A DNA stretch of 64,000 nucleotides from G942493375 sp942493375 (GTDB lineage Bacteria > Armatimonadota > UBA5829): positions 4,836,001-4,900,000 of the forward strand of contig OW818698.1 in the NCBI GenBank assembly GCA_942493375.1. Direction: 5' to 3'. Position 1 is the stretch's first letter. Each line of letters begins with the position of its first letter. The notes beneath the pieces are model-generated. The model did no database searches. It was not told the DNA's origin and saw only the letters and a program-made list of their open reading frames with translations. The position numbers and the translations under genes were made by a program. Below, piece after piece: positions 17,387 to 26,436 of the stretch.

Positions 17387-19789
17387 ATGAAGAATGATCA
17401 TGTTATCCTCTTGGCACTTATTCTCTCATTACTTTCCGTAAGTTCAGTTCCAGCATCATCCGTGGTGCAGTTAACCAAATCAGGCAAAACTAGATATGTT
17501 ATATTTCTTGCGCAAAATGCCTCAGCACCCGAGAAGAATGCAGCGTCAGAGCTGTCAATTTACCTCAAAGCAATCACTGGTGCAGATTTCAAGATTGCCT
17601 CTCCAAATCAGTCAGGCAAAAAGCCAGTAATAGCAGTAGGCCCTGGCGCTGCCAAAGTCATCCAGCCGAGACTGTCCCTGGAAAAATCCAAAATGGGTGA
17701 TGATGGCATAGTAATGAAGTCGATCGGTTCAAATATCGTCCTGAGCGGTGCCACAGGCAGCAAGCGTGGAACGTTATATGCAGTCTATACTTTCCTTGAG
17801 GACATATGCGGTGTCCGGTGGTGGACATCAAAAGATAAATACATCCCCCGCAAACCGAATCTTGCTATAAACAATCTGAATATAACCTATGTCCCTGTAT
17901 TCCGGTACCGCGAAGCTCTGTATAATACCCTCACAGATGCAAGCAGCAATCCAGCGCTTGCAAAGTTTCTTGTGCAGGAGAAGTATAATGGAGACCACAA
18001 CAGGATCCCTGCAGACTGGGGAGGGAGCTACAGCATCATCGGATGGTGCCATACATTCGAGGTGTTCATGCCTCCGAGTAAATATTTCAAAGACCATCCG
18101 GAATGGTACAGCGAGATCAATGGCAAACGTGTTGCAGAGAGATCTCAACTCTGTTGCACTAACGATGCTATGATCGCCGAACTCACAAAAAACGTCTTGG
18201 AAACCATCGCAAAACAACCGGATGCAGGCATTATCTCAGTCTCCCAGAATGACTGGCTAAACAACTGCCAGTGCGCCAACTGTAAGGTAATGGACGAAGC
18301 TGAGGGTTCCCCATCTGGTTCTCTAATCTATTGCATCAACAAAGTTGCTGAAGCAGTTGAGAAAAAGTATCCGGAGTTTTTGGTAGAAACCCTCGCCTAT
18401 CTGCACACCCGCAAACCCCCGATATCTATCCGACCAAGAAACAATGTGCTTGTAAGGTTGGCACTGATCGAAAGAGGATCTGATCAACCCATAGATAACC
18501 CATATAACCAAAAACTCATGGACGATCTCACAGCCTGGAAGAAAGCTGTTCCCAACCTGTTCATCTGGGACTACACAGCCAACATGCCCTGGCCATTCAC
18601 CCCGCACCCCAATCTGTCTGTCATCGCACCGGACGCCCGCACCTATGCTGCAAACCATGTAGTAGGTGTATTCAATGAAGGTAACCACTATGCAGGAGCC
18701 GCAAGAAGTGATTTCGATGAGCTCAAGACCTATGTGATGTCCCATATGCTCTGGAATCCCAACCAGAACGAAAAGATCATCATTATGGACTTTCTGAATG
18801 GTTACTACAGCAAAGCCGGACCGATACTAAACCAGTATCTTGATCTCCTTGAAAGCAAGAGCCGCAAGGTAGTCCTGGGTTCCTGGGACTGTGGTCCGGA
18901 TGCTGCATGGCTCGATCTTGATGCAATGAATCAGTCAACAAAACTCTTCGACCGTGCCGAATCTGCAGTCGCAAAGGATACAAAGATCCTGGACCGTGTA
19001 AAAAGAGCCAGAATTCCACTGGAGCATCAATGGCTGCGCGGCTGGAGCATATATCACCAGACCGCAAAAGCAGAAAATACGCCATATCATGGACCAACTG
19101 ACATAAAGCCTGCAACAGAAGCGTTTATCTCACGTCTGGAAAAATATGAGGGCAACAATATCAGTCTCAACATATTCTCAGCAGACATATCAAGCAGCCT
19201 GGAGGAATACGCTCAAAAACTGCGCAAAAGGGCAGATACTATCGCCAATCCAACTCCTTTGCCCGCAGCCTTTGCCAGCCTGCCTGTTGAATCAGTCGTT
19301 GACGTGCAGGAATCGGATATGGTGATCAAGGGAGGAGCTTCTCTGGCATCAGACTCAAAAGCTTCGAATGGCTTTGCTGCAAAAATCGATCCCGCAGTGC
19401 TCAACTGGTCCGTGCAGTTCCCGGGTATTGGAGGAATAGTCCTGCCGGGAAAATTGCATGTTTACGCAAGTGTCCGTTGTGAGAAAATCAAAGACACCGG
19501 AGTTGCATTCACTGCAGGTATATATGATGATTCTACCAGAACAAACCTGGTCGGACTCTCAGTAAACCTTGAGGACGGCAACAGCGTTTCGCAGGTAGAT
19601 CCAAATGTTAAAACCATAAAATCAATATCCACTGCCAAAGGGGCAGGGGATGAAGAATACCACATGTATGATTTCGGGGTTCACGATCTGAACAACCAGT
19701 GCTATGTCTGGTTCGGCACCACCGGAGGCGTAAACCCAGACAACATCAAAGCCATCTACATAGACCGGATCATATTTGTAAGGGAGTAA
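17387..19789 (+). CDS. Exported DUF4838 protein (glucuronidase-like N-terminal domain)
   Basis: The 800-aa protein has a signal peptide (cleaved near VPASS). Residues about 30-150 resemble the GH67/GH20-type N-terminal alpha/beta domain (AASELSIYLKAITGADF, GTLYAVYTFLEDICGVRWW). DUF4838 follows, with its YINDWxNNCQCANC-like cluster (NDWLNNCQCANCK) and IWDYTANMPWPFTPHPN. The last 180 residues form a beta-sandwich, possibly carbohydrate-binding. The family is common in polysaccharide loci and presumed to be glycosidic, but its reaction is not established. GAGG lies about 9 nt upstream of the ATG. The next gene starts 3 nt after the stop. Paralogues lie at 37977 and 51397. Confidence 0.85.
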   Translation: MKNDHVILLALILSLLSVSSVPASSVVQLTKSGKTRYVIFLAQNASAPEKNAASELSIYLKAITGADFKIASPNQSGKKPVIAVGPGAAKVIQPRLSLEKSKMGDDGIVMKSIGSNIVLSGATGSKRGTLYAVYTFLEDICGVRWWTSKDKYIPRKPNLAINNLNITYVPVFRYREALYNTLTDASSNPALAKFLVQEKYNGDHNRIPADWGGSYSIIGWCHTFEVFMPPSKYFKDHPEWYSEINGKRVAERSQLCCTNDAMIAELTKNVLETIAKQPDAGIISVSQNDWLNNCQCANCKVMDEAEGSPSGSLIYCINKVAEAVEKKYPEFLVETLAYLHTRKPPISIRPRNNVLVRLALIERGSDQPIDNPYNQKLMDDLTAWKKAVPNLFIWDYTANMPWPFTPHPNLSVIAPDARTYAANHVVGVFNEGNHYAGAARSDFDELKTYVMSHMLWNPNQNEKIIIMDFLNGYYSKAGPILNQYLDLLESKSRKVVLGSWDCGPDAAWLDLDAMNQSTKLFDRAESAVAKDTKILDRVKRARIPLEHQWLRGWSIYHQTAKAENTPYHGPTDIKPATEAFISRLEKYEGNNISLNIFSADISSSLEEYAQKLRKRADTIANPTPLPAAFASLPVESVVDVQESDMVIKGGASLASDSKASNGFAAKIDPAVLNWSVQFPGIGGIVLPGKLHVYASVRCEKIKDTGVAFTAGIYDDSTRTNLVGLSVNLEDGNSVSQVDPNVKTIKSISTAKGAGDEEYHMYDFGVHDLNNQCYVWFGTTGGVNPDNIKAIYIDRIIFVRE

Positions 19790-19792
19790 ATA

Positions 19793-21193
19793 ATGAATAA
19801 CTTAATGCTTGCTGTGATGATATTGACCATAGGAATACTGCTAACTACCGACAGTGCAGCAGCATCTGTGAAACCGATATCCCTCCACCCGGAAAATGCT
19901 AAATATTTTCTGTTCCGGGGTAAACCCACTGTGCTTATCACATCTGCAGAACATTACGGCGCAGTACTTAATCTCGATTTCCAACAGAAAGCATATCTGG
20001 ATGAGCTAAAACGCAGCGGGATGAACTACACTCGCATATTCACCGGAGCTTATTGCGAAAGCCCGGGTGACTTCCAGATTCCCCACAACACCTTAGCTCC
20101 AGCAGCAGGCAAACTGATCTGCCCCTGGTCACGCAGCAACCAGCCTGGTTATGCTAATGGCGGAAACAAATATGACCTGAGCAAGTGGGATGATGCATAC
20201 TTCAAACGCCTCAAATCTTTCTTGAAAGAAGCAGGCAAGCGAGGTATAGTTGTTGAAATCTCACTCTTCTGCCCCTTCTACGGGGACTCCATGTGGAACC
20301 TGAGCCCGATGAAATCAGCAAATAACATAAATGGTCTCAGTGAGATTTCAAGCCAGGAAGCATATTCACTAAAGCACAAAGACATAACGAAAATCCAGGA
20401 TGAAATGACTAGAAAGATTGTCTCCGAACTCTGCGATTTCGATAACATATTCTATGAAATCTGCAACGAACCATATTTCGGCGGAGTCACACTCGAATGG
20501 CAGAAACATATAGCTGCAGTAATCAAAGAGACAGAGTCCAAATTCCCCGCAAAGCACTTAATAGCCCAGAACATAGCTAATGGCTCCGAGCGAGTAAAAA
20601 ATCCCGATCCAAATGTATCCATATTAAACTTCCACTATGCAAATCCCCCTTCAGCAGTAGAGGAAAACAATTCATTCAAAGGTGTGATTGGCTGCGACGA
20701 GACTGGTTTCCAGGGCCAGGCAGACTCTCCTTACCGTGAAGAAGGCTGGGACTTTATAATGGCTGGAGGAGCGCTGTACAATAACCTGGACTACTCATTC
20801 ACCATATCCAACCCGGATGGAACAGCTAAAGTAGACCATCCGACTCCAGGAGGTGGCGGGGTAACTTTCAGAGCAGGAATGTCCGCACTCAGAAAATTCA
20901 TAAACAGTTTCAACTTCATCAAAATGTCCCCGGACAAAACCATACAAGCACCTGATGGAATCACAGTCCGTGCCCTATCCGAACCAGGCAAACAGTACGC
21001 CATCTACATCCGAGGAGGCAACCAAACAACCATAAAAATAGACCTGCCACAAGGCAAATATCAGGTGAAATGGGTAAACACACGGACGGGAGAAACACTG
21101 AAAAACCAGCAGATGACGCAAACAGGAGGATCAGCAGAAATCTCATCACCAGAATACCAGGGTGACACCGCAGTAAGCATCAAACGGAAATAA
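19793..21193 (+). CDS. Exported clan GH-A glycosidase (GH5-like cellulase fold)
   Basis: The 466-aa protein has a signal peptide (cleaved near DSAAAS). The TIM barrel carries an acid/base Glu in FYEICNEP (E226) and a probable nucleophile Glu in IGCDETGF (E303), the two-Glu arrangement of retaining clan GH-A enzymes. The last 90 residues form a small beta-sandwich (YAIYIRGGNQTTIKIDLPQGKYQVKWVNTRTGE) typical of cellulase-associated C-terminal domains. GGGAG sits 6-7 nt before the ATG and the gene is 3 nt behind the DUF4838 gene, so the two should be co-expressed and act on the same glycan. The exact GH family is uncertain. Confidence 0.8.
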   Translation: MNNLMLAVMILTIGILLTTDSAAASVKPISLHPENAKYFLFRGKPTVLITSAEHYGAVLNLDFQQKAYLDELKRSGMNYTRIFTGAYCESPGDFQIPHNTLAPAAGKLICPWSRSNQPGYANGGNKYDLSKWDDAYFKRLKSFLKEAGKRGIVVEISLFCPFYGDSMWNLSPMKSANNINGLSEISSQEAYSLKHKDITKIQDEMTRKIVSELCDFDNIFYEICNEPYFGGVTLEWQKHIAAVIKETESKFPAKHLIAQNIANGSERVKNPDPNVSILNFHYANPPSAVEENNSFKGVIGCDETGFQGQADSPYREEGWDFIMAGGALYNNLDYSFTISNPDGTAKVDHPTPGGGGVTFRAGMSALRKFINSFNFIKMSPDKTIQAPDGITVRALSEPGKQYAIYIRGGNQTTIKIDLPQGKYQVKWVNTRTGETLKNQQMTQTGGSAEISSPEYQGDTAVSIKRK

Positions 21194-21215
21194 ACAACCA
21201 TTTGAATACCCACCT

Positions 21216-21458
21216 ATGTCATCCTGGAACGCAGTGAAGGATCTGCTGTTAAATTCCAATATGCATCGGTATCAGAGCAGAGCGTCGATGCCGATGCACT
21301 AAATATTGTGATGCAGGCTTCCAGTCTGCCGAACCCAGGTTTCTACGGAGCAGCGATACTAGACCACCAGGTGGCAGCGGACAACTTAGTTGTCAGAACT
21401 ATGCATTTGCGGTTTCTCCTCCCTGAAAATCTGCGTAAATCTGTGAAATCTGCGGATA
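21216..21458. repeat. Gap between 21194 and 21558 with two repeat families
   Basis: ATGTCATCCTGGAACGCAGT (21216-21247) belongs to the TCATTCTGAACGCAGTGAAG family. Three 9-nt units (aatctgcgt, aaatctgtg, aaatctgcg) at 21428-21458 are nearly identical to those at 51325-51354. The rest of the 365-nt gap has a short frame from 21308 that I do not believe is a gene. Confidence 0.65.
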
Positions 21459-21558
21459 ATTATCTATATCTGCCATCAACTAGCACAATCCTCCATTTTC
21501 TGAGTATAATCACATCAGTTACTTAACTGCACCAACCTTCGAAAGGCCATCAGTCACT

Positions 21559-24030
21559 ATGCTAAAACGCACACTGCTTCTGATTTCCATAATCTTCTCA
21601 ATAGGAATATCCAATCTCCAGGCTGCAATAGAAATCCATCCACACGCTCCATTGGTCCTCCAGGCTGGTTCTCCGGCACCGGTAGCGATTCTGTTGCAGA
21701 ACTCAGGGAAATTAGCGCAGTCAGGTAAACTGGTGTTTTCGTGCAAGAATGGCAAAGTAACTCCGGCTGAAGTATCATATTCAATGCAGCCGGGTACACA
21801 GAAGATCGTTGTCGCACAGGTCTCTCTAAATAACAATTCCAGCAGCGGTCAGCTCATATGCAAGTCAGGTAGCGTCTCTACTACTACTGCAATCATTCCC
21901 GGCATCGACCTCTGCGATGTAGCATGGAAGCGTAAACTCATTCCTGTTTCAATACCACACGATGCAAAATGGGCATCTGAGAATGTTGATGACAGCAACT
22001 GGCCGGAGATCCATCCCCCGCTTCTTTGGAATGACAATGAAAACTCCTGGTGCCGGATTCGCGTTACTATTCCAGAGCAGTGGAAATCGCACAAGGTCCG
22101 CCTGGTAGTAGGAGCCATCGATGACAACGACATATCATTCCTGAACGGAGTAGAAATAGGCCGGACGACTGGTTGGGACCTTCGCCGTGAATATATTCTA
22201 CCCGACAATCTCATCCACTGGGGCAAAGAGAACCTTATAACCATAATGGTAGAGAACTTCAACGCTGGGGGAGGGCTCTATAAAGCGCCGATTATGCTAC
22301 TGGCAGGTGACAATCCCCCGGCAGTATCCGCCACCAAATATGGTATCCGTCCGAAGCAGGGAAAGATTGGTACTCCGCTTCCATTGAGACCAATGCACGT
22401 TGACAAGGGAATCCTCCGATACCCGGATAAAACAGAAGTAGCCCTCTGGGGAACTAACATCTACCCCCAAAGCTGGTATCAATTCGAAAACTTCAAGACG
22501 CTCAAAGTAGACTACGAAGCCACTATCCGACAGGACCTGGACCACTTGCAGTTGATGGGGATTGAAGCTATTAGAATTCACGTTTTTGCAGGTGAGATAA
22601 CTGATGGTAAAGGCAATATACTCCCGAATATCCACCTGGACCTGCTGGACTACATAGTTACCGAATGCAGCAGGCGTGGGATCTATATGTTCTTCACCCC
22701 GATCGCCTGGTGGGGGAGTCCGAACAACCTTGAGGGTAACTTTACCTCCGCAACCACCAAACCAGGCATGATGTTTGTTCCGGATGCAAAAAACGCTGCT
22801 GTAAACTACCTGAAACAGTTCATGAATCACAAAAACCGATACTCAGGCAAGCTCTACAAAGACGAACCATCACTCTGCCTGCTTGAAGTAATGAATGAGC
22901 CCGCATATTTCGACTATGGGGATATCTACACCAGTACATACTACCCTCAGGGAGAATCACAAGCTCTCCTGGACCGCGACCATTCGATATTTCGTTCACT
23001 CTGGAAAACCTGGCTCTCGGAGAATAAGCTGGATGAACGCCCGGCGTATTTTAAGCTGTTCAGATACCAGCTGATGCGCAGTTATATTAGTCAAATGACC
23101 AGGGCTATCCGTTCAACCGGAGCCAGGCAGCCAATAGCCATCTCGGCTGTTGGTGCTGAACCCGATGAACTCACCCAGGCAATAGCTGATTCCGACTGTG
23201 AGGCTGTAACGTATGGTAGCTACCCCGGAGGCTGGGTGGATAATGATCTCAATAACCTCCTCCCGGGAATCAGCCCGATGAGAGTCGATCCCAGGTTCTC
23301 AGCAAAAGCGCGATTGGTCTATGAGTTCGATGCCCCCGGCATGACCAAAGGCTGCTATCTATATCCTGCAATGGCAGCCATGTTCCGTTCAGGGGAGGTG
23401 CAGGTAGCCTGTCAGTTCCAGTATGATAGCATAGCCACAGCCAGATACAATACAGACTGGGATGTCCACTGGCTGAACTGGATATACACTCCCTGGAAAA
23501 CAGTCAGCTTTATGGTTGCTCGCGAGACTTTCCACAGACTCCCGCGGGGAGTACAATTCCAGGCAGGTCAATCCGACCTGCAAATAGGTCCAATGGCAAC
23601 CTCTTTCGATCACAATATAAGCATGCTGATCACACCGAACACAGTAATGCATTCAAACCCAATCACAGACTGGCAGCCAATCCACCTGCCAAAAAATCCA
23701 GCCGATATTGTTGGTATCGGTTCTTCCCCATATGTAAGTTACGATGGCAACGGAATCTATACCATCACACATGCAGGCAAAAGCACCCTTCTATTAACCA
23801 TAAATCCGGACATCAAAGTGCTGCAGGGCTCCAGGCACAGTTCCTTCCCATCCCCAGTTGTTGAACTTGAGCCGAACGAGCATCTATTCACCATCAAACT
23901 GCAGGGATGGGAGAATGCCAAGTGTGCAAGGCTGGAAGATGGGAAATCAGAACAGATAAACCGTTCAGGAGCAGGCTGGATGCTGAAACCAGGAAAATAT
24001 AGACTGATTAAGCAGGTGAATACGAGATAA
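21559..24030 (+). CDS. Exported multidomain clan GH-A (GH5-like) glycosidase
   Basis: The 823-aa protein has a signal peptide (cleaved near NLQAA). Residues about 22-115 form an Ig-like/NEW1-type sandwich and about 120-250 a galactose-binding-like domain (WPEIHPPLLW, SFLNGVEIGRT). A GH5-like TIM barrel spans about 275-690, with acid/base Glu in LLEVMNEP (E447) and a candidate nucleophile in LVYEFDAPG. A C-terminal beta domain ends the chain. The ligand-binding modules suggest action on an insoluble or branched polysaccharide; substrate unknown. It follows the GH-A gene at 19793 after a 365-nt repeat-filled gap. Confidence 0.8.
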   Translation: MLKRTLLLISIIFSIGISNLQAAIEIHPHAPLVLQAGSPAPVAILLQNSGKLAQSGKLVFSCKNGKVTPAEVSYSMQPGTQKIVVAQVSLNNNSSSGQLICKSGSVSTTTAIIPGIDLCDVAWKRKLIPVSIPHDAKWASENVDDSNWPEIHPPLLWNDNENSWCRIRVTIPEQWKSHKVRLVVGAIDDNDISFLNGVEIGRTTGWDLRREYILPDNLIHWGKENLITIMVENFNAGGGLYKAPIMLLAGDNPPAVSATKYGIRPKQGKIGTPLPLRPMHVDKGILRYPDKTEVALWGTNIYPQSWYQFENFKTLKVDYEATIRQDLDHLQLMGIEAIRIHVFAGEITDGKGNILPNIHLDLLDYIVTECSRRGIYMFFTPIAWWGSPNNLEGNFTSATTKPGMMFVPDAKNAAVNYLKQFMNHKNRYSGKLYKDEPSLCLLEVMNEPAYFDYGDIYTSTYYPQGESQALLDRDHSIFRSLWKTWLSENKLDERPAYFKLFRYQLMRSYISQMTRAIRSTGARQPIAISAVGAEPDELTQAIADSDCEAVTYGSYPGGWVDNDLNNLLPGISPMRVDPRFSAKARLVYEFDAPGMTKGCYLYPAMAAMFRSGEVQVACQFQYDSIATARYNTDWDVHWLNWIYTPWKTVSFMVARETFHRLPRGVQFQAGQSDLQIGPMATSFDHNISMLITPNTVMHSNPITDWQPIHLPKNPADIVGIGSSPYVSYDGNGIYTITHAGKSTLLLTINPDIKVLQGSRHSSFPSPVVELEPNEHLFTIKLQGWENAKCARLEDGKSEQINRSGAGWMLKPGKYRLIKQVNTR

Positions 24031-24075
24031 ATCTACAATAGGCTGATTAACTCATGACAGGAATATTACAGTCTC

Positions 24076-24107
24076 GTTTTTCGCGTACTTTGGCGTATTT
24101 CGCGGTT
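24076..24107. repeat. TTCGCG-type short-period repeat
   Basis: Three degenerate 9-10 nt units (tttttcgcg, tactttggcg, tatttcgcg) lie between the GH gene and the MEDS gene. Confidence 0.55.
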
Positions 24108-24225
24108 CCAAATATAAAGCAGGACTGCTTGCTCAACTGTAGTTTATACGTTTTATAACATTAATATATGGGGAAAGTAATATCACCTGTAATTTGTCAA
24201 CATCGTTTGTGTAAGGTCTAAATAC

Positions 24226-24879
24226 ATGCATATCACTACATCAACGCAAGAACCCCTCGATCTGGGATTTGGTAACTATACCTGTAATTGGGGACTGCAT
24301 ATATGCGGGCTGTATGAGACCCCTGAAGAACGGGACGAAATAGTCTTTGGGTTTCTACACAAAGGTGATATGGTATCAGACCTGCAGCTTTACTGTCCCG
24401 CTGAACGGACACCTGATGACTTCCGTTCTAAATATGAAAAACTCTACCCGGAATGTGCCTGTCATACCCACGATACCGATCATTTTATCTTGATGGAACC
24501 GCATGATCTATATTATCCTGATGGTATGTTTTCTCCTAGAGCAATGGACAAAGGGTTGAATGAGTTCTTTGTAAACAGTCAGAAAAACGGCAGGAAGAAT
24601 ATCAGGGCTACCGCTGAAATGGTCTGGGCGTTGCAGGCCATTCCTGGAGTCGAAGATCTCATGGCATATGAATCACGGCTAAACTATTTCATACCTGGAA
24701 AACCATGGATTAGTATTTGCCTATACAATGTCACCAAGTTTCCAGGGTCTACAATAATGGGTGTCCTCAGGACACATCCATATACGATCACTGGAGGCGT
24801 TATAACAGAAAACCCCTATTATCAAGATCCTACAGAATGGTTGAAGCTAAATGCTCCTGAGTTTCTGGGAGATTCATAG
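24226..24879 (+). CDS. MEDS-domain sensory protein
   Basis: The 217-aa protein has no signal peptide. It matches the MEDS (DcmR-like sensory) pattern: NWGLHICGLYETPEERDEIVFGFLHKGDMVSDLQLY at the start and HPYTITGGVITENPYYQDPTEW at the end. MEDS domains usually sit in cytosolic signal-transduction proteins, often with histidine-kinase or anti-sigma partners, and may sense small organic ligands. The next gene begins 17 nt downstream and encodes a PAS-HATPase, so the two probably act as sensor and output. The ATG at 24226 has only a weak ribosome site (GTAAGG). Confidence 0.75.
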   Translation: MHITTSTQEPLDLGFGNYTCNWGLHICGLYETPEERDEIVFGFLHKGDMVSDLQLYCPAERTPDDFRSKYEKLYPECACHTHDTDHFILMEPHDLYYPDGMFSPRAMDKGLNEFFVNSQKNGRKNIRATAEMVWALQAIPGVEDLMAYESRLNYFIPGKPWISICLYNVTKFPGSTIMGVLRTHPYTITGGVITENPYYQDPTEWLKLNAPEFLGDS

Positions 24880-24896
24880 TAGGAAAGAAGAGTATC

Positions 24897-26231
24897 TTGG
24901 ATAAACAGCTTACACACGATATTTTTCTTCTAATGTTATATCTGACCCAACTCAAGGATGAGGGCACCATAAGAAGTGTTTTTATAGATGCTATGAACTC
25001 ATCGCTCTCTGAAATTCGACTTGGATTTTTATCCTCGGAAGCTCCACCTGCAGGAATCACCATTGACGTAGCATCCCACAATATTAGCTATGGTCGAATC
25101 TCTATAGAAGGCAATACCGATACACTCAGCACTGATTCGCTGGCAGTTATAACAAACGCAATACGCATGCTAGCAATTGTGCTTGAAAACCGTCACCAGG
25201 CCCGTTTATTGGCAGATGAAAACTTGCGTTTGGAATCCGCTGTCGCTGCAAGAGTTGCTGAAATAGCTGCCAATGAAAAACTGCTCCGTATGCGTTATGA
25301 ATCCATTCCCGCTGGAATTGTAGTGCATAACAAGACCGGGGAGATCATATATGCTAACGGAGTTGCCTCTGAAATACTTAGTTTGCACTATAATGAGTTG
25401 CTTGGTAGAACCTCGAGCGATTATATCTGGAAGTCTGTCTGGGAGGATGGCACTCCTGCTCCGGGAGAAGAGCATCCTGCTATGGTTGTATTAAAAACAG
25501 GTGAGCCAGTCCGCAATGTGGTGTTGGGGACATATGCTGATGATCCCGCAAATACAAAATGGTTGTTGATTAACTCAGAACCAATTTTAGATCCGGTCAG
25601 CGCTGAGTTGAAGGAAGTAATGGTTACATTTTTGGATATAACCGAAAGTAAGCTAGCCGAACAAGCCATAAGGAATGTAGAATCGCAGAAGCAGCAGTTC
25701 TTCCACGATACCATACTTAGTGTAACTGGTGGGAAGTTCGATGTGTGTGATAAATGCACGGTAGAGAGATTCAAATCCGAAGCTATTATGAAGAAGACCT
25801 TTTCATCTATTGCCGATATCCACCACGGTCGGCAGGATATTGTTGAGTTTTGCAGTGCAAGAGGGCTAAATGGAGAGCGTCTTAAGGAATTCATAATTGG
25901 TGTGGGGGAAGCTGCAAATAATGCATTGAAACACGGTATAGAAGGTACCGTATATGCAGGCGTGTCAGATAATAGTGTCTGGATAGGTATATCAGACAAA
26001 GGAAATGGGATCGAGTCAATTATACTGCCGCAAGCAGTCCTGATGCGCGGTTTTTCAACCAAACCATCTCTGGGGCTTGGTTACTCAATAATGCTGGATG
26101 TTTGTGACCAGATATATCTATATACCAGTTCACAAGGCACAACAATAATCCTTCTCAAAGAAATCAATGAATACGAGCAAACAATACCATTAGGCTACCT
26201 CCCTGACACCTGGGAAAGCATCCCGTGTTGA
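24897..26231 (+). CDS. PAS-domain HATPase, RsbW/anti-sigma-type serine kinase-like
   Basis: The 444-aa cytosolic protein starts at TTG (GGAAAGAAGAG upstream). Residues 1-115 form a small GAF-like region ending in a coiled coil (RLLADENLRLESAVAARVAEIAANEKLL). A PAS domain follows at about 125-260 (SIPAGIVVHNKTGEIIYAN), then a linker with a Cys pair (FDVCDKCTVERF). A HATPase_c_2 domain spans about 310-425, with the N-box EAANNALKHG, the G1 box SDKGNGI and LGLGYSIM. There is no dimerisation box with phospho-His, so it resembles the switch-kinase/anti-sigma group. It should relay the MEDS signal to a partner-switching target not visible here. Confidence 0.8.
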   Translation: MDKQLTHDIFLLMLYLTQLKDEGTIRSVFIDAMNSSLSEIRLGFLSSEAPPAGITIDVASHNISYGRISIEGNTDTLSTDSLAVITNAIRMLAIVLENRHQARLLADENLRLESAVAARVAEIAANEKLLRMRYESIPAGIVVHNKTGEIIYANGVASEILSLHYNELLGRTSSDYIWKSVWEDGTPAPGEEHPAMVVLKTGEPVRNVVLGTYADDPANTKWLLINSEPILDPVSAELKEVMVTFLDITESKLAEQAIRNVESQKQQFFHDTILSVTGGKFDVCDKCTVERFKSEAIMKKTFSSIADIHHGRQDIVEFCSARGLNGERLKEFIIGVGEAANNALKHGIEGTVYAGVSDNSVWIGISDKGNGIESIILPQAVLMRGFSTKPSLGLGYSIMLDVCDQIYLYTSSQGTTIILLKEINEYEQTIPLGYLPDTWESIPC

Positions 26232-26279
26232 TCTGGCGCAATAGATATGAATGTGGCGGATTCTGAAGATATTTATTCC

Positions 26280-26424
26280 CACGCAAAGCCGCAAAGTCGC
26301 AAAGAAAAAATCAATTATTTCTCTCCACAATATGATGTCCCAGTTGCTTATTCTATTGGTAACCCACAAAGAATGCTAAAGACAGCACACAATCCCTTCT
26401 TAGCGTCTTTGCGTCTTTGCGTGA
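26280..26424. repeat. Inverted pair of CGCAAAG short-period repeats
   Basis: Three 8-nt units (cgcaaagc, cgcaaagt, cgcaaaga) at 26282-26304 face an inverted set (gcgtcttt, gcgtcttt, gcgtg) at 26403-26422, about 98 nt apart. The architecture matches the CACGGAATA pair at 17139-17291 although the units differ. It lies between convergent genes. Confidence 0.75.
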
Positions 26425-26436
26425 GAATTTATACAG

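Noticed and set aside
21308..21526. 72-aa + strand frame in the 21.2-21.5 kb gap
   Set aside because: It contains the AATCTGCGT repeat units and lacks a ribosome site.
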